From Chloroflexota bacterium (GTDB taxonomy: Bacteria; Chloroflexota; Limnocylindria; QHBO01): a DNA stretch of 64,000 nucleotides. Below are positions 48,292 to 64,000 of the stretch, piece after piece; position 1 is the stretch's first letter; each line of letters begins with the position of its first letter. The translations under genes and the position numbers were made by a program. The stretch spans positions 983,032 to 1,047,031 of the forward strand of contig JBBDXT010000004.1 of NCBI GenBank assembly GCA_040902225.1, read 5' to 3'. The notes under the pieces are model-generated. The model was given only the letters and a program-made list of their open reading frames with translations, was not told the origin of the DNA and searched no databases.

Positions 48292-48690
48292 TTACCAGAC
48301 GTAGCAGAGGACCTCGCCGCCGAGATTCAGCTTCCGGGCGCTCTGCCCGGTCATGATCCCGTGGGAGGTTGAGAGGATGGCCGTGCCGAGCCCGCCCAGG
48401 ACGCGCGGGATCTCGGTCTTGCGGGCATAGACCCGCAGCCCCGGCTTGCTGATTCGCTTCAGGCCACTCACGACGGGGGTCTTGCCCTCGACGTACTTGA
48501 GCTGGATGGTCAGGAGCTCCTGGACGCCGTCCTGGCCCGTGGCATATGACTCGATGAACCCCTCCTCGACCAGGATCCGGGCGATATCGCGCTTGATGCG
48601 GGACGAGGGCAGGGTCAGCTCGCGATGCCGGGCCAGGCTCGCATTGCGAATCCTGGTCAGCATGTCGGCGATCGGGTCAGTCACATTCAT
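48292..48690 (-). CDS. rpsH: 30S ribosomal protein S8
   Basis: The 132-aa protein reads '[20 protein letters not shown]', '[20 protein letters not shown]', '[20 protein letters not shown]' and ends '[20 protein letters not shown]' plus 'GGEVLCYVW'. This is a full-length S8, often the autogenous regulator of the spc operon. A 102-base spacer separates it from rpsN, and I see no feature there. Confidence 0.97.
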   Translation of the reverse strand: MNVTDPIADMLTRIRNASLARHRELTLPSSRIKRDIARILVEEGFIESYATGQDGVQELLTIQLKYVEGKTPVVSGLKRISKPGLRVYARKTEIPRVLGGLGTAILSTSHGIMTGQSARKLNLGGEVLCYVW

Positions 48691-48792
48691 GTTGGCTTCT
48701 GTCTCTCCTCGGCGGTGGTTCGCCCGGAGCCTCCCGGCTTCGGCGCCTGCCGCTGATGGGGCCGCTGCGTGGCGGCCGACTGGCTCTTCGAG

Positions 48793-48978
48793 CTACCAGC
48801 TCGACTTGGTGACGCCGGGCAGCTGACCCTCGAGGGCCCGCTCCCGGAAGCAGATGCGGCACAGCGCGAAGCGCCGCATGTAGCCGCGCGGGCGTCCGCA
48901 GACGGCACAGCGGCTCTTGTGCTGGACCGCGAAGCGCGGCTTGCGCTGCGACTTCACGATCATCGACTTCTTGGCCAC
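48793..48978 (-). CDS. rpsN: 30S ribosomal protein S14, type Z
   Basis: This 61-aa short form has the zinc ribbon '[20 protein letters not shown]', with C24-x2-C27 and C-x2-C, and ends '[14 protein letters not shown]'. It begins 11 bases after rplE. Confidence 0.97.
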   Translation of the reverse strand: MAKKSMIVKSQRKPRFAVQHKSRCAVCGRPRGYMRRFALCRICFRERALEGQLPGVTKSSW

Positions 48979-48989
48979 TCGAATCCTCG

Positions 48990-49658
48990 CTAACTGGCCT
49001 GGAACGGCATGCCGAGCAGCTGGAGGAGCTTCAGCCCCTCCTCGTCGGTCTTGGCGGTGGTGACGATGCTGATCTCCATCCCCCGCAGGCGATCGATCTT
49101 GTCGTAGTCGATCTCCGGGTAGACGAGCTGCTCCCGCAGCCCCAGGCTGAAATTGCCGCGCCCATCGAACGAGTTGCGGCTGATCCCCCGGAAGTCACGG
49201 ATCCGCGGCAGCGCCAGGCGCATGGTGCGCTCCAGGAAGTCGTACATCCGCTGGCCGCGAAGCGTCACCTTGGCCCCGATCGGCATCCCGGTGCGCAGAC
49301 GGAACTGGGCGATCGAGCGCTTCGCGCGGGTCACGATCGGCTTCTGGCCGGTGATCTGGGTCAGGTCCCCGACCGCCGCGTCCAGTGCCTTGGCGTTCTG
49401 GATCGCCTCCCCCAGGCCGATGTTGACGACCACCTTCTCGAGACGCGGGATCTGCATCGGGTTGGCGTAGCCGAACTCGCGGCGCAGGGCGGGCGCCACC
49501 TCGTCCACGTACCGGCGACGGAGCCCGCCGGCCTCCGCTGCCGGCGCGGATCCGCCTGCCTGGGCCGGCGGGGCGGCTGCGGCGGCCGCCGCCGGGCGTC
49601 GAGGGGCGCGGCGGGGCGCCTTGGGGGCAGCCTTCGGGGTCGCCTGGTCGTCGCTCAC
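48990..49658 (-). CDS. rplE: 50S ribosomal protein L5 with Ala/Pro-rich N-terminal extension
   Basis: Residues from about 45 on are normal L5: '[20 protein letters not shown]', '[18 protein letters not shown]', '[20 protein letters not shown]' and '[20 protein letters not shown]'. The first about 45 residues are low complexity ('[20 protein letters not shown]'), absent from most L5 proteins. The ATG overlaps rplX (ATGA), which supports the extended start. Confidence 0.95.
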   Translation of the reverse strand: MSDDQATPKAAPKAPRRAPRRPAAAAAAAPPAQAGGSAPAAEAGGLRRRYVDEVAPALRREFGYANPMQIPRLEKVVVNIGLGEAIQNAKALDAAVGDLTQITGQKPIVTRAKRSIAQFRLRTGMPIGAKVTLRGQRMYDFLERTMRLALPRIRDFRGISRNSFDGRGNFSLGLREQLVYPEIDYDKIDRLRGMEISIVTTAKTDEEGLKLLQLLGMPFQAS

Positions 49659-49984
49659 TGGGCCACCTCCATCTGCTCGCCGCAGTGCTTGCAGACGCGG
49701 ACGTGCTTTGTGCCACCCTCGAGCAGCTGGTGCGAGATGCGGGTGGGGCGATCGCAGCGTGGGCAGACGACCTGCACGTTGCTGACATGGAGCGGGACGG
49801 GCAGGTCGAGGATCCCGGCCTGCTGGGTCCGCGTCCGGGGACGCTGATGTCGCTTGGCCATGTTGATGCCCGGCACCACCACGCCAAGGCCGCGCTTGGT
49901 GCGCTCGACGCGTTCGACGACGCCGCGCTTTCCGCGATCCTTGCCGGCCAGCACGATGACGGTATCGCCCTTTTGAATGTTCAT
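49655..49984 (-). CDS. rplX: 50S ribosomal protein L24 with zinc ribbon
   Basis: The 109-aa protein has the KOW domain ('[20 protein letters not shown]') and '[18 protein letters not shown]'. The C-terminal zinc ribbon has 'CPRC' and 'CKHC'. L24 initiates 50S assembly. Only one base separates it from rplN. Confidence 0.96.
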   Translation of the reverse strand: MNIQKGDTVIVLAGKDRGKRGVVERVERTKRGLGVVVPGINMAKRHQRPRTRTQQAGILDLPVPLHVSNVQVVCPRCDRPTRISHQLLEGGTKHVRVCKHCGEQMEVAQ

Positions 49985-49985
49985 C

Positions 49986-50354
49986 TCACAGCACCTCCGG
50001 GGCGAGCGACACGATCTTCATGTAGTTGCGCTCGCGGAGCTCGCGAGCCACGGGCCCGAAGATGCGGGTCCCGCGCGGGCTTCCCTGGGGTGTGATCAGC
50101 ACCGCGGCGTTCTCGTCGAAGCGGATATGGCTGCCGTCCGGGCGCCCGAACTCCTTGGCGGTGCGCACAATGACGGCTCGCACCACCTCGCCCTTCTTGA
50201 CACCGGTGTTGGGCAGCGCCTGCTTGACGCTGGCCACGATGACATCGCCGACCTCGGCGGTGTCGCTGCTCGACCGGCCGATGACGGTGATGCACATCAG
50301 CTCGCGGGCTCCGCTGTTGTCGGCGACTCGCAGCCGTGTGGACTGCCGGATCAT
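49986..50354 (-). CDS. rplN: 50S ribosomal protein L14
   Basis: The 122-aa protein starts '[20 protein letters not shown]' and has '[20 protein letters not shown]', '[20 protein letters not shown]' and '[20 protein letters not shown]', the complete conserved L14. It overlaps rpsQ by ATGA. The longer frame upstream is rpsQ antisense-frame sequence and is not used. Confidence 0.97.
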   Translation of the reverse strand: MIRQSTRLRVADNSGARELMCITVIGRSSSDTAEVGDVIVASVKQALPNTGVKKGEVVRAVIVRTAKEFGRPDGSHIRFDENAAVLITPQGSPRGTRIFGPVARELRERNYMKIVSLAPEVL

Positions 50355-50626
50355 GCGGTGTCCATCATCTCCTCGCCCGATCCGCGAGCCACCACCTCGA
50401 CCACCCGCCACCGCTTCTCGCGCGAGAGGGGCTTGCTCTCCTCGATCCGCACGGTGTCGCCGACGTGCGCCGAGTTCTCCTCGTCGTGCGCCTTGAACTT
50501 GCTGGACAGCCGGACCACGCGCTTGTAGATCGGGTGGCGGCGCAGCCGTTCGACGCTCACGACGACCGTCTTGTCCATCTTGTCGGAGATGACTCGGCCC
50601 ACCTTGGTGCGACGCTTGCCCGCCAT
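50351..50626 (-). CDS. rpsQ: 30S ribosomal protein S17
   Basis: The 91-aa protein has '[20 protein letters not shown]', '[20 protein letters not shown]' and '[20 protein letters not shown]', the OB fold of S17. Its ATG overlaps the rpmC stop by one base. Confidence 0.97.
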   Translation of the reverse strand: MAGKRRTKVGRVISDKMDKTVVVSVERLRRHPIYKRVVRLSSKFKAHDEENSAHVGDTVRIEESKPLSREKRWRVVEVVARGSGEEMMDTA

Positions 50627-50868
50627 CAGCTGGCCTTCTCGACGGCAGTCGCCGCATCGTCCGCCGCTGCGTCATCCGCCGCGTGCTGTCGTTCGGTCAT
50701 CACGGTCAGGATGCGGGCGATCCGCTTCCGGGTCGCCGGCAGGCGGCTGTAGTTCTTCTCCTGGCGGGTGGCCAGGTCGAAGCGGATCTTCCAGAGCTCC
50801 TGTTTGGCGTCGACCAGCGCGCTCTGCAGGTCGAGGTCCGACAGCCCCCGGATCTCGTTGATATCCAT
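50626..50868 (-). CDS. rpmC: 50S ribosomal protein L29
   Basis: The protein is 80 aa from ATG 50868. The core is '[20 protein letters not shown]', '[12 protein letters not shown]' and '[11 protein letters not shown]'. A C-terminal Asp/Ala extension ('[19 protein letters not shown]') is extra; L29 is usually 60-70 aa. The open frame upstream lies in rplP and rpsC antiframe. Confidence 0.95.
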   Translation of the reverse strand: MDINEIRGLSDLDLQSALVDAKQELWKIRFDLATRQEKNYSRLPATRKRIARILTVMTERQHAADDAAADDAATAVEKAS

Positions 50869-50870
50869 GA

Positions 50871-51284
50871 TCAAGCGCCCTCCTTGGCGACGAACCTGGT
50901 CTGAATCGGCAGCTTGTGGCTCGCCAGTCGCATCGCCTCGCGAGCGATCTCCTCCGGCACGCCGGACATCTCGAACATCACGCGGCCGGGCTTGACCACC
51001 GCGACCCAGTGATCGGGGGCACCCTTGCCGGATCCCATCCGGACCTCGGCCGGCTTCTTGGTGACCGGCTTGTCGGGGAAGACTCGGATCCAGATGCGAC
51101 CACCGCGCTTGATGTGGTGGGTCATGGCACGACGCGCCGCCTCGATCTGGCGGCTGGTGAGCCAGCAGACCTCCTCGGCCATCAGCCCGTACTCGCCGAA
51201 GCTGACGGTGGTGCCTCCCTTCGCCAGGCCGCGGCGGCGGCCACGCTGGACCTTGCGGTGTGTGACTCGCTTCGGCATCAACAT
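50871..51284 (-). CDS. rplP: 50S ribosomal protein L16
   Basis: The 137-aa protein has '[17 protein letters not shown]', '[20 protein letters not shown]', '[20 protein letters not shown]' and '[20 protein letters not shown]', the A-site-facing L16. ATG 51284 or ATG 51278 (two codons in) could be used; 51278 matches the family start. Confidence 0.97.
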   Translation of the reverse strand: MLMPKRVTHRKVQRGRRRGLAKGGTTVSFGEYGLMAEEVCWLTSRQIEAARRAMTHHIKRGGRIWIRVFPDKPVTKKPAEVRMGSGKGAPDHWVAVVKPGRVMFEMSGVPEEIAREAMRLASHKLPIQTRFVAKEGA

Positions 51285-51287
51285 GGC

Positions 51288-52058
51288 TCAGGCCTCCTCG
51301 CCGGCGGCGGGAGCCGATTCGGCGGCCCCGGCAGCGGTCGCTGCGGCCGCCGGCGTGGCTGCCTTGGTCCGGGTGCGCGTGCTCGGACGCTGTCGCGGCT
51401 CGCGTGGCTCGGTGCGCGCCGAGCCGGGTCGCTCGCCGAGCTGGTCGCCGCGGTAGACCCATACCTTGACGCCGATGCGGCCGTAGGTGGTGCGGGCGTG
51501 GACGACCCCGTAGCTGATGTCGGCCCGCAGCGTCCCCAGCGGGATGCGGCCTTCCTTGTCCCATTCGGTGCGGCTCATCTCGGCCCCGCCGAGGCGACCG
51601 GAGACCTGGATCTTGACCCCCTTGGCGCCGGCCTTGATGGTGCGCTGCACCGTCTGCTTGACGGCCTTGCGGAAGGCGATCCGGCGCTCCAGCTGGCCTG
51701 CCACGTTCTGCGCGACCAGGACGGCGTCGAGCTCCGGCTGCAGGATCTCTTTGATCTCGAGCTTGACCTTCTTGTCGGTCAGCTTGCCGACCGAGGTGCG
51801 CAGCAACTCCACGTTCTGCCCGCCCTTGCCGATGACGATCCCCGGCTTGGCGGAGTGCACTGTCACCGTCACGTGGTTGATGCCGCGCTCGATCTCGACC
51901 TGGCTGACGCTGGCGTTGGCCAGCTGCTTGCCGACGAGGGCGCGGATCTTCATGTCCTCCTGCAGCAGCGTCGCGTAGTCCTTGTCGGCGTACCACTTCG
52001 CCAGCCATGGCTTGTTGATGCCGATCCGGAAGCCGTAGGGATGAACCTTGTGTCCCAT
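51288..52058 (-). CDS. rpsC: 30S ribosomal protein S3
   Basis: The 256-aa protein has '[20 protein letters not shown]', the KH domain '[20 protein letters not shown]' and the C-terminal '[20 protein letters not shown]' and '[15 protein letters not shown]'. A tail of about 40 residues rich in Arg, Thr and Ala ('[20 protein letters not shown]') is additional. It shares one base with rplV. Confidence 0.97.
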   Translation of the reverse strand: MGHKVHPYGFRIGINKPWLAKWYADKDYATLLQEDMKIRALVGKQLANASVSQVEIERGINHVTVTVHSAKPGIVIGKGGQNVELLRTSVGKLTDKKVKLEIKEILQPELDAVLVAQNVAGQLERRIAFRKAVKQTVQRTIKAGAKGVKIQVSGRLGGAEMSRTEWDKEGRIPLGTLRADISYGVVHARTTYGRIGVKVWVYRGDQLGERPGSARTEPREPRQRPSTRTRTKAATPAAAATAAGAAESAPAAGEEA

Positions 52059-52408
52059 CAGGACTCCTCTCGATCGGCCACGGCGACCGTGATGTGGCTG
52101 GTCCGCTTCAGGATGCTGAAGGTCCGCCCCTGGGCCCGCGGGCGGAACCGCTTGAGGGTCGGACCATCGTCGGCGGTTGCGCTCAGCACGTGCAGCTCAT
52201 CGGCCGACAGGTTGAAGTTGTTCTCCGCGTTGGCAGTCGCGCTCTTGAGGACCTTGGCCACGTCCCGCGCGGCGGCGTTCGGCAGGAAGCGCAGGATGGC
52301 GGCAGCCTCCTCGACCGGCTTGCCAGTGATCAGCTCGGTCACCAGGCGCACCTTGCGCGGGCTGATGCGGATGTACTTGGCGGTGGCGACGACACGCATT
52401 TCGTGCAT
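52058..52408 (-). CDS. rplV: 50S ribosomal protein L22
   Basis: The 116-aa protein has '[20 protein letters not shown]', '[20 protein letters not shown]' and '[20 protein letters not shown]', with the beta-hairpin that lines the exit tunnel. ATG 52408 is two bases after the rpsS stop. Confidence 0.97.
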   Translation of the reverse strand: MHEMRVVATAKYIRISPRKVRLVTELITGKPVEEAAAILRFLPNAAARDVAKVLKSATANAENNFNLSADELHVLSATADDGPTLKRFRPRAQGRTFSILKRTSHITVAVADREES

Positions 52409-52410
52409 TC

Positions 52411-52695
52411 CTACTTCAACGCGGTGGAGCGATCGGTGGCCTTGCCATGGCCGCGGTAATGGCGGGTGGGCGCGAACTCGCCGAGCCGATGCCCGACCAT
52501 GTTCTCGGTGACGAAGACGGGCACGTGGCGCCTGCCGTCGTGCACGGCGATGGTGTGCCCGATCATCGACGGGAAGATCACGCTGGGGCGCGACCAGGTC
52601 TTCAGCACCTTGCGCTCGTTGCGCTTGTTCATCTCCTCGATCCGGCCGAGGAGGCGGGCATCGACGAAGGGTCCCTTCTTGACGGAACGGCTCAT
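52411..52695 (-). CDS. rpsS: 30S ribosomal protein S19
   Basis: The 94-aa protein begins '[19 protein letters not shown]' and has '[19 protein letters not shown]'-type core ('[20 protein letters not shown]') and '[19 protein letters not shown]', a complete S19. Confidence 0.97.
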   Translation of the reverse strand: MSRSVKKGPFVDARLLGRIEEMNKRNERKVLKTWSRPSVIFPSMIGHTIAVHDGRRHVPVFVTENMVGHRLGEFAPTRHYRGHGKATDRSTALK

Positions 52696-52704
52696 CGCGC
52701 TCTC

Positions 52705-53535
52705 CTAACCTCGTCCATAGCGACGACGGATGATCATCTTGCCGGTCGTCTTGTTCTTGCGGGTGCGCAGGCCCATGGCGGGCTTGCCCCACGGCGTCTT
52801 GGGCGGCATGCCGGTCGGGGACTTGCCCTCGCCGCCGCCATGCGGATGGTCACGCGGGTTCATGACCACGCCGCGCACCTCGGGCCGGCGGCCCATGTGG
52901 CGGCTGCGTCCCGCCTTGCCGATGTTCTGGTTCTCGTGATCCAGGTTGCTCACCTGGCCGACCGTGGCCATGCACTCAGCGCGAACCCGCCGCACCTCGC
53001 CGGAGGGCAGTCGGATGGTGGCCATCTCCCCCTCCTTGGCGAGCAGCTGGGCGCTGCTCCCTGCGCTGCGCACGATCTGTCCGCCGCGTCCGGCGACCAT
53101 CTCCACGTTGTGGATCTGGGTGCCAAGCGGCATCCGTCCCAGCGGAAGGGCGTTCCCGACCCGCGCCTCCGCATCGGCTCCGGAGACGACCACGTCGCCG
53201 ACGCCCAGGCCATGGGGCATGAGCATGTAGCGCTTGTCGCCATCGGCGTAGTGCAGCAGGCCGATGCGTGCCGAGCGGTTCGGGTCGTACTCGACCGTGG
53301 CGATGGTGGCGGGGACGCCGAACTTGTCGCGCTTCCAGTCGATCACGCGGTACAGCCGCTTGTGACCGGCGCCCTGGTGGCGGACCGTCAGCCTGCCCTG
53401 GCTGTTGCGACCCGCCTTGCGCACGAGGCGCTCAGTCAGGGGCTTGTGCGGCTCATCGGCGGTGATCTCGTCGAAGGTCGAACGCGTCATCTGGCGCAGC
53501 CCCGGGCTGGTGGGTCGATAGTTGCGAAGTGGCAT
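52705..53535 (-). CDS. rplB: 50S ribosomal protein L2
   Basis: The 276-aa protein has '[20 protein letters not shown]', '[20 protein letters not shown]', '[20 protein letters not shown]' and the peptidyl-transferase-centre loop '[20 protein letters not shown]', with the essential His. It ends with the basic '[11 protein letters not shown]'. Confidence 0.97.
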   Translation of the reverse strand: MPLRNYRPTSPGLRQMTRSTFDEITADEPHKPLTERLVRKAGRNSQGRLTVRHQGAGHKRLYRVIDWKRDKFGVPATIATVEYDPNRSARIGLLHYADGDKRYMLMPHGLGVGDVVVSGADAEARVGNALPLGRMPLGTQIHNVEMVAGRGGQIVRSAGSSAQLLAKEGEMATIRLPSGEVRRVRAECMATVGQVSNLDHENQNIGKAGRSRHMGRRPEVRGVVMNPRDHPHGGGEGKSPTGMPPKTPWGKPAMGLRTRKNKTTGKMIIRRRYGRG

Positions 53536-53539
53536 CTCG

Positions 53540-53836
53540 TTACACGGCCTCGAAGAGTTCGATCTTCTGTCCGGCGGCGATGGTGACGACCGCCTTGCGC
53601 CAGCCGGGCACGGTGCCCATCGTTCGGCGGCCCCGCCGCTTTTGCTTGGGCTTGACCCAGAGGACCCGCACGCCCAGCACGGTCACCTTGAACTCGGCCT
53701 CGACGGCGTCCTTGATCTGGAACTTGTTGGCGTCGCGGCCCACCGCGAAGGTGTAGTTGTTGCGCTCCGTCTGGGCGACGCTCTTCTCGCTGATCACGGG
53801 GCGGATGAGGATGTCGTGAACGCTGACGGCGGTCAT
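53540..53836 (-). CDS. rplW: 50S ribosomal protein L23
   Basis: The 98-aa protein has '[20 protein letters not shown]', '[20 protein letters not shown]' and '[20 protein letters not shown]', the exit-tunnel protein that docks signal recognition particle and trigger factor. It overlaps rplD by ATGA. Confidence 0.97.
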   Translation of the reverse strand: MTAVSVHDILIRPVISEKSVAQTERNNYTFAVGRDANKFQIKDAVEAEFKVTVLGVRVLWVKPKQKRRGRRTMGTVPGWRKAVVTIAAGQKIELFEAV

Positions 53837-54462
53837 CCGTACACCTCCTGCGCGCGTGCCAGGGCGTCGGCCGTGAAGACGATCGTGTCGGCCTCCAGCA
53901 GGTCGACCACGTTCAGGCTGTCGGCCAGCAGGACGCGCACCTCGCGCAGGTTGCGGCACGAGCGCTCGACTACCGGATCGCGCGCCGGCAGGACGATCAG
54001 CACCTTGCCCTCCGTCTTCCAGGCGACGAGGCGCTCGGCAAATGCCTTGGTCCCCATCGTCTCGAGGCCGAATCCCTCGACGACCCGCAGCGCCCCATCG
54101 TCGGCCTTCGCGCTCAGGACACCCTGCAGCGCGGCGCGGCGCATCTTGGCCGGCATGCGCTGCTCGTAGCCGCGCGGGTGCGGACCGAAGACGACGCCGC
54201 CACCCTTCCACTGCGGTGCCGAGCGGGTTCCCTGCCGAGCGCGGCCAGTCCCCTTCTGGCGCCAGGGCTTCTTGCCGCCGCCCCTGACCTGGCCGCGTGT
54301 CAGCGTGTCGGCGTTGCCGAGGCGCTGACCCGCCAGTTGGCGGACCACGGCGTGGTGGATGAGGGCCTCCTTCACGGGCGCGGCAAAGAGCGAGGGGACG
54401 AGGTCCACCCTGCCCGCCTCCGAGCCCGTCACGGTGAGGATCGGCGCCTGCTCCATCGTCAC
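53833..54462 (-). CDS. rplD: 50S ribosomal protein L4
   Basis: The 209-aa protein has '[20 protein letters not shown]', '[20 protein letters not shown]' and '[20 protein letters not shown]', with the extended loop that reaches the tunnel. L4 autoregulates the S10 operon in E. coli; no such leader was identified here. Confidence 0.97.
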   Translation of the reverse strand: MTMEQAPILTVTGSEAGRVDLVPSLFAAPVKEALIHHAVVRQLAGQRLGNADTLTRGQVRGGGKKPWRQKGTGRARQGTRSAPQWKGGGVVFGPHPRGYEQRMPAKMRRAALQGVLSAKADDGALRVVEGFGLETMGTKAFAERLVAWKTEGKVLIVLPARDPVVERSCRNLREVRVLLADSLNVVDLLEADTIVFTADALARAQEVYG

Positions 54463-55082
54463 TTCGCCTTCTGGACGAGCAGGACGGCGTTGCGGGCACC
54501 CGGGACCGCACCCTTGACCAGGATCAGGTTGCGCTCGGCGTCGATCTTGACGACCTGCATCTTCTTGACGGTCACCCGGTCGTCGCCCATGTGGCCACCC
54601 ATCTTGGTCCCGCGGAAGACGCGGCCCGGCGTGGTGCCGGCCCCGATCGACCCCGGCTGGCGAATGTTGGTCGAGCCGTGCGTCTTGGGGCCGCGCTTGA
54701 AGTGGTGCCGGGCGATGGTGCCGGTGAATCCGTGGCCCTTGCTGACGCCGGTCACGTCCACCAGGTCTCCGGGCGCGAAGAGGGTGACGTCGATCCGCTG
54801 ACCGAGCTCGTAGCCGTCGGTCGACTCGACCCGGAACTCGCGGACCTGGCGCGGTTGCTGCAGCTCCTTGTCGAGCTCCTTGAACTGGCCGGCAACCGGC
54901 TTGCTCAGCCGCTTGGCCGAGCCGGCGCCGACCTGCAGCGCGGCATAGCCGTCCCGCTCCGTCGTGCGGAGCCGCGTGACGCTGTTGGGCGTCGCCTCGA
55001 TGACGCTCACCGGCACGACGCTCCCGTCGTCACCGAAGATCCGTGTCATCCCGAGCTTGCGCCCGATCAATCCTGCCGGCAC
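54459..55082 (-). CDS. rplC: 50S ribosomal protein L3
   Basis: GTG 55082 gives 207 aa ('[20 protein letters not shown]'). The core includes '[20 protein letters not shown]', '[20 protein letters not shown]' and '[20 protein letters not shown]'. The frame is open to 55124 but would overlap rpsJ. A GAGAG site precedes the GTG. Confidence 0.96.
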   Translation of the reverse strand: MPAGLIGRKLGMTRIFGDDGSVVPVSVIEATPNSVTRLRTTERDGYAALQVGAGSAKRLSKPVAGQFKELDKELQQPRQVREFRVESTDGYELGQRIDVTLFAPGDLVDVTGVSKGHGFTGTIARHHFKRGPKTHGSTNIRQPGSIGAGTTPGRVFRGTKMGGHMGDDRVTVKKMQVVKIDAERNLILVKGAVPGARNAVLLVQKAK

Positions 55083-55101
55083 TGCTTCTCTCGTTCCCCG
55101 C

Positions 55102-55410
55102 TCACATCTTGATTTCGATGTCAACGCCTGCTGCCAGGCTCAGCCGCATCAGCGCATCCACCGTCTTGGTCGACGGATCGATGATGTCGATCAGCCGCTT
55201 GTGCGTCCGGATCTCGAACTGCTCCCGGCCGTCCTTGTGGACGAACGGGCCGCGGATGACGGTGAACTTCTCGATCCGGGTCGGCAACGGCACCGGCCCC
55301 GCGATGCCGGCGCCGGTCCGCGTAGCCGTCTCCACGATCTGCTCGGCCGACTGGTCGAGCAGCTTGTGGTCGTACGCCTTGAGCCGGATGCGGATGCGCT
55401 GTTTGGCCAT
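55102..55410 (-). CDS. rpsJ: 30S ribosomal protein S10
   Basis: The 102-aa protein has '[20 protein letters not shown]', '[20 protein letters not shown]' and '[20 protein letters not shown]', a complete S10 that also acts as NusE. It lies six bases after tuf. Confidence 0.97.
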   Translation of the reverse strand: MAKQRIRIRLKAYDHKLLDQSAEQIVETATRTGAGIAGPVPLPTRIEKFTVIRGPFVHKDGREQFEIRTHKRLIDIIDPSTKTVDALMRLSLAAGVDIEIKM

Positions 55411-55416
55411 CGTCGA

Positions 55417-56619
55417 TTAGCCGACCAACGCCGTGATCACGCCCGCGCCGACAGTGTGCCCGCCCTCGCGGATGGCGAATCGCTGACCCTGCTCGATGGC
55501 AATCGGGGTGATCAGCTCGACATCGATGTTCACGTTGTCGCCTGGCATGATCATCTCCACGCCCGGCGGCATCGAGATGGCGCCTGTCACGTCGGTGGTG
55601 CGCAGGTAGAACTGCGGACGGTAGCCGGCGTAGAACGGCGTGTGGCGACCGCCCTCCTCCTTGGTCAGGACGAGCACCTCGGCCTTGAACTTGGTGCCGG
55701 GCTTGACGCTGTTCGGCTTGGCCATCACCTGGCCACGCTCGAGCTCCTCGCGCTCGATGCCTCGCAGCAGCAGGCCGACGTTGTCGCCCGCCTGCCCCTC
55801 GTCGAGCGTCTTCTTGAACATCTCGACGCCGGTCACCACCAGTTGGCGGCTCTTGGCATGGATGCCGACCAGCTCCACCGTGTCGCTGGTGTGGACCACG
55901 CCGCGCTCGATGCGGCCGGTTGCCACGGTGCCACGGCCCTTGATCCCGAACACGTCCTCGATCGGCATCAGGAAGGGCTTGTCGACCTCCCGCACCGGGG
56001 TCGGGATGTAGTTGTCGACGGCGTCCATCAGCTCCTTGATGGAGGCGTACTCAGGGGCGTCCTGGTCGGTAGAGGTCGACTCCAGCGCCTTGAGCGCCGA
56101 GCCGCGGATGACCGGGATATCGTCACCGGGGAAGTCGTACTTGCTGAGGAGCTCGCGGACCTCCATCTCGACCAGGTCGATCAGCATCTCGTCGTCGACC
56201 ATGTCGACCTTGTTGAGGTACACGACCAGCGACGGAACCTCCACCTGGCGGGCGAGCAGGATGTGCTCACGCGTCTGGGGCATGGGACCGTCGGCGGCCG
56301 ACACGACCAGGATGGCGCCGTCCATCTGCGCGGCGCCGGTGATCATGTTCTTGATGTAGTCCGCGTGCCCCGGGCAGTCGACGTGCGCGTAGTGGCGCGC
56401 CGCCGTCTGGTACTCCACGTGGCTGATGGCGATCGTGATTCCGCGCTGCTTCTCCTCCGGAGCGTTATCGATCGAATCGAAGGCGCGGAAGTCGGCACCG
56501 CCCTGCAGGGCCAGGTACTTGGTGATCGCCGCGGTCAGGGTCGTCTTGCCGTGATCGACGTGACCGATGGTCCCGACGTTGACGTGCGGCTTGCTTCGGT
56601 CGAACTTCTGCTTTGCCAT
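55417..56619 (-). CDS. tuf: elongation factor Tu
   Basis: The 400-aa GTPase delivers aminoacyl-tRNA. Motifs: G1 '[14 protein letters not shown]', G2 with '[14 protein letters not shown]', G3 '[12 protein letters not shown]', G4 'LNKVDMVDD' and G5 'GSALKAL'. Domains 2 and 3 follow, ending '[17 protein letters not shown]'. One copy is seen in the window, in the standard fusA-tuf-rpsJ order. Confidence 0.97.
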   Translation of the reverse strand: MAKQKFDRSKPHVNVGTIGHVDHGKTTLTAAITKYLALQGGADFRAFDSIDNAPEEKQRGITIAISHVEYQTAARHYAHVDCPGHADYIKNMITGAAQMDGAILVVSAADGPMPQTREHILLARQVEVPSLVVYLNKVDMVDDEMLIDLVEMEVRELLSKYDFPGDDIPVIRGSALKALESTSTDQDAPEYASIKELMDAVDNYIPTPVREVDKPFLMPIEDVFGIKGRGTVATGRIERGVVHTSDTVELVGIHAKSRQLVVTGVEMFKKTLDEGQAGDNVGLLLRGIEREELERGQVMAKPNSVKPGTKFKAEVLVLTKEEGGRHTPFYAGYRPQFYLRTTDVTGAISMPPGVEMIMPGDNVNIDVELITPIAIEQGQRFAIREGGHTVGAGVITALVG

Positions 56620-56640
56620 GGTGTGTCCTTCGTTGCTCCT

Positions 56641-58716
<2,076 letters not shown>

Positions 58717-58723
58717 CATCGGC

Positions 58724-59197
58724 TTACCACTTGAAGTGGCTGAAGGCCTTGTTGGCCTCCGCCATCCGATGCGTGTCCTCGCGGCGCTTGACGGCGTTGC
58801 CGATGCCATTCGATGCGTCCACGAACTCGGCCGCCAGCTTCTCCCCCATGCTGTGCCCGTTCCGCTTGCGGGCGGAGTCGATCAGCCATCGCATGCCGAG
58901 GCTGATCCGACGATCGGCCCGTACCTCGACCGGGATCTGATAGGTGGAGCCACCGACCCGCTTGGGCTTGACCTCGATCAGCGGCATCGCGTTGCGCAGG
59001 GCCAGCTCCATCACCTCGACGCCCGACCGACCCGCCTGCTTCTCGCATCGCGCCAGCGCATCCTCGAGGATGCGAGCGGCGAGCTGGCGCTTGCCACCAT
59101 GCATCAGCTTGTTGGTGAACTGGTCGAGGGTCAGCGCGGTGCCGACCAGCAGCTCCTGGTACTTGGTCTTGCGCGCGATGGTCGGACGGCGGGGCAT
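58724..59197 (-). CDS. rpsG: 30S ribosomal protein S7
   Basis: The 157-aa protein starts '[20 protein letters not shown]' and has '[20 protein letters not shown]', '[20 protein letters not shown]' and '[20 protein letters not shown]', the 16S head organiser. It follows rpsL by seven bases. Confidence 0.97.
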   Translation of the reverse strand: MPRRPTIARKTKYQELLVGTALTLDQFTNKLMHGGKRQLAARILEDALARCEKQAGRSGVEVMELALRNAMPLIEVKPKRVGGSTYQIPVEVRADRRISLGMRWLIDSARKRNGHSMGEKLAAEFVDASNGIGNAVKRREDTHRMAEANKAFSHFKW

Positions 59198-59204
59198 TGG
59201 CCGG

Positions 59205-59624
59205 CTATCCCTTGCCCGGCGACTTGGCGCCGTACTTGGAGCGGCTCTGGCGCCGATCCCGGACGCCGGCGGCGTCCAGCGTGCCACGCACGATGTGGTA
59301 CTTCACGGCCGGGAGGTCCTTGACGCGCCCACCCCGCACCAGCACCACCGAGTGCTCCTGCAGGTTGTGGCCGACGCCAGGGATATAGGCGGTGACCTCC
59401 ATACCGTTGGTCAGGCGCACGCGCGCGACCTTGCGCAGCGCGGAGTTCGGCTTCTTCGGGGTGCGGGTCATGACCTGCAGGCACACGCCACGCCGCTGCG
59501 GGGCGCCACGGCCCTCAGAGGTGGTCTGCTTAAGGGTGTTGAAGGTACGGCGCAGCGCGGGTGCCTTCACCTTGTGCCCGGCCGGCTTGCGGCCCTTGCG
59601 GACCAGCTGGCTGATCGTCGGCAA
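59205..59624 (-). CDS. rpsL: 30S ribosomal protein S12
   Basis: The start is a TTG at 59624 ('[13 protein letters not shown]'). The 139-aa protein has '[20 protein letters not shown]', including the Lys linked to streptomycin response, and '[20 protein letters not shown]'. A GAGG about ten bases upstream may serve as ribosome binding site. It is the first gene of the str operon under the promoter at 59768-59797. Confidence 0.96.
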   Translation of the reverse strand: MPTISQLVRKGRKPAGHKVKAPALRRTFNTLKQTTSEGRGAPQRRGVCLQVMTRTPKKPNSALRKVARVRLTNGMEVTAYIPGVGHNLQEHSVVLVRGGRVKDLPAVKYHIVRGTLDAAGVRDRRQSRSKYGAKSPGKG

Positions 59625-59740
59625 GAAAAGAACCTCACACTCCGTTGGCTGATCGTGCGTCGGCGTCGAGTGATGGCGACCCGAACCGAGGCCTGCACTC
59701 TAGGGGCTGACGGCACCCTTCGCAGGGCACACACGAAGGC

Positions 59741-59756
59741 GTCCCGCGAGCGGGAC
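59741..59756 (-). other. hairpin in the str-operon leader
   Basis: GTCCCG (59741-59746) and CGGGAC (59751-59756) form a six-pair stem with a four-base loop. It starts about five bases from the predicted transcription start, so it would sit at the 5' end of the mRNA and could protect it from decay. Confidence 0.45.
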
Positions 59757-59767
59757 ACCGAACGCGG

Positions 59768-59797
59768 AGTATACGGTTCGCGCCGCACGAGTGTCAA
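59768..59797 (-). promoter_or_regulatory. strong sigma-70-type promoter of the str/S10/spc block
   Basis: On the minus strand TTGACA (59797-59792) and TATACT (59773-59768) are separated by 18 bp. That is a full -35 consensus and five of six -10 matches. The predicted start is near 59761, leaving a leader of about 137 bases before rpsL. It lies 41 bases after the rpoC stop, so ribosomal genes have their own promoter besides any read-through from rpoC. Confidence 0.8.
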
Positions 59798-59837
59798 CCG
59801 AACGGGGTGCCCGACGAGCTCGTCCGGCGCCCCCGGA

Positions 59838-64000
<4,163 letters not shown>

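Noticed and set aside
59813..59824. Palindrome GACGAGCTCGTC after rpoC as a terminator
   Set aside because: There is no loop room and no T-run on the minus strand; it could not be supported as an intrinsic terminator.

Overview
This is a GC-rich bacterial chromosome segment dominated by housekeeping genes. Almost everything runs on the minus strand, as one nearly unbroken block from rpoC at the right edge to rpoD at the left. Gene content and style suggest a Chloroflexota lineage, with moderate confidence. The signs are a dimeric zinc-type glycyl-tRNA synthetase, a DUF6754-like protein beside a MutL-like ASKHA protein, c-di-AMP genes fused to the end of the ribosomal block, many GTG and TTG starts, and one-to-four-base gene overlaps. 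No rRNA gene is present to settle the lineage.

Right part (about 36-64 kb): the str, S10, spc and alpha operons in canonical order. The order is rpoC (5' end outside the window), rpsL, rpsG, fusA, tuf, rpsJ, rplC, rplD, rplW, rplB, rpsS, rplV, rpsC, rplP, rpmC, rpsQ, rplN, rplX, rplE, rpsN, rpsH, rplF, rplR, rpsE, rpmD, rplO, secY, adk, map, infA, rpmJ, rpsM, rpsK, rpsD, rpoA, rplQ, truA, rplM, rpsI. A near-consensus promoter precedes rpsL. The block is broken once: a 2.2-kb IS1-like element (40920-43132) sits between map and infA, in the opposite orientation. It has 16-bp terminal inverted repeats and an 8-bp target duplication. It carries a transposase and three passenger ORFs, one of them a candidate HEPN-type protein. 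It landed four bases after the map stop codon and just upstream of a good infA promoter, so no host gene is broken.

Middle part (about 14-36 kb): cdaA-cdaR-glmM-glmS (c-di-AMP synthesis and amino-sugar precursor supply), acpS, nnrD and alr come first. A translationally coupled cluster of unknown function follows: a small protein, a DUF6754-like protein, three membrane proteins, a MutL-like ASKHA protein and a protein with a possible barrel-sandwich fold. The t6A genes tsaE-tsaB-rimI-tsaD come next, then rsmA, ispE, ridA, glmU and a CNNM/CorC-type membrane protein. The amino-sugar genes (glmS, glmM, glmU) and alr place cell-wall precursor supply beside translation genes.

Left part (1-14 kb): a plus-strand polyprenyl synthase, divergent recO, glyS coupled to three small genes (SnoaL-like, TPR, HTH), ppdK, a plus-strand sigma-like/anti-sigma-like pair, and dnaG-rpoD. 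At the far left, tRNA-Asn(GTT) abuts a tyrosine-recombinase remnant facing its 3' end. This is the usual layout of a tRNA-integrated element, here apparently decayed.

The two most promising undescribed items are the IS with passenger genes and its five copies of an 11-bp motif next to each gene, and the MutL-like/DUF6754-like membrane cluster at 22095-28040.
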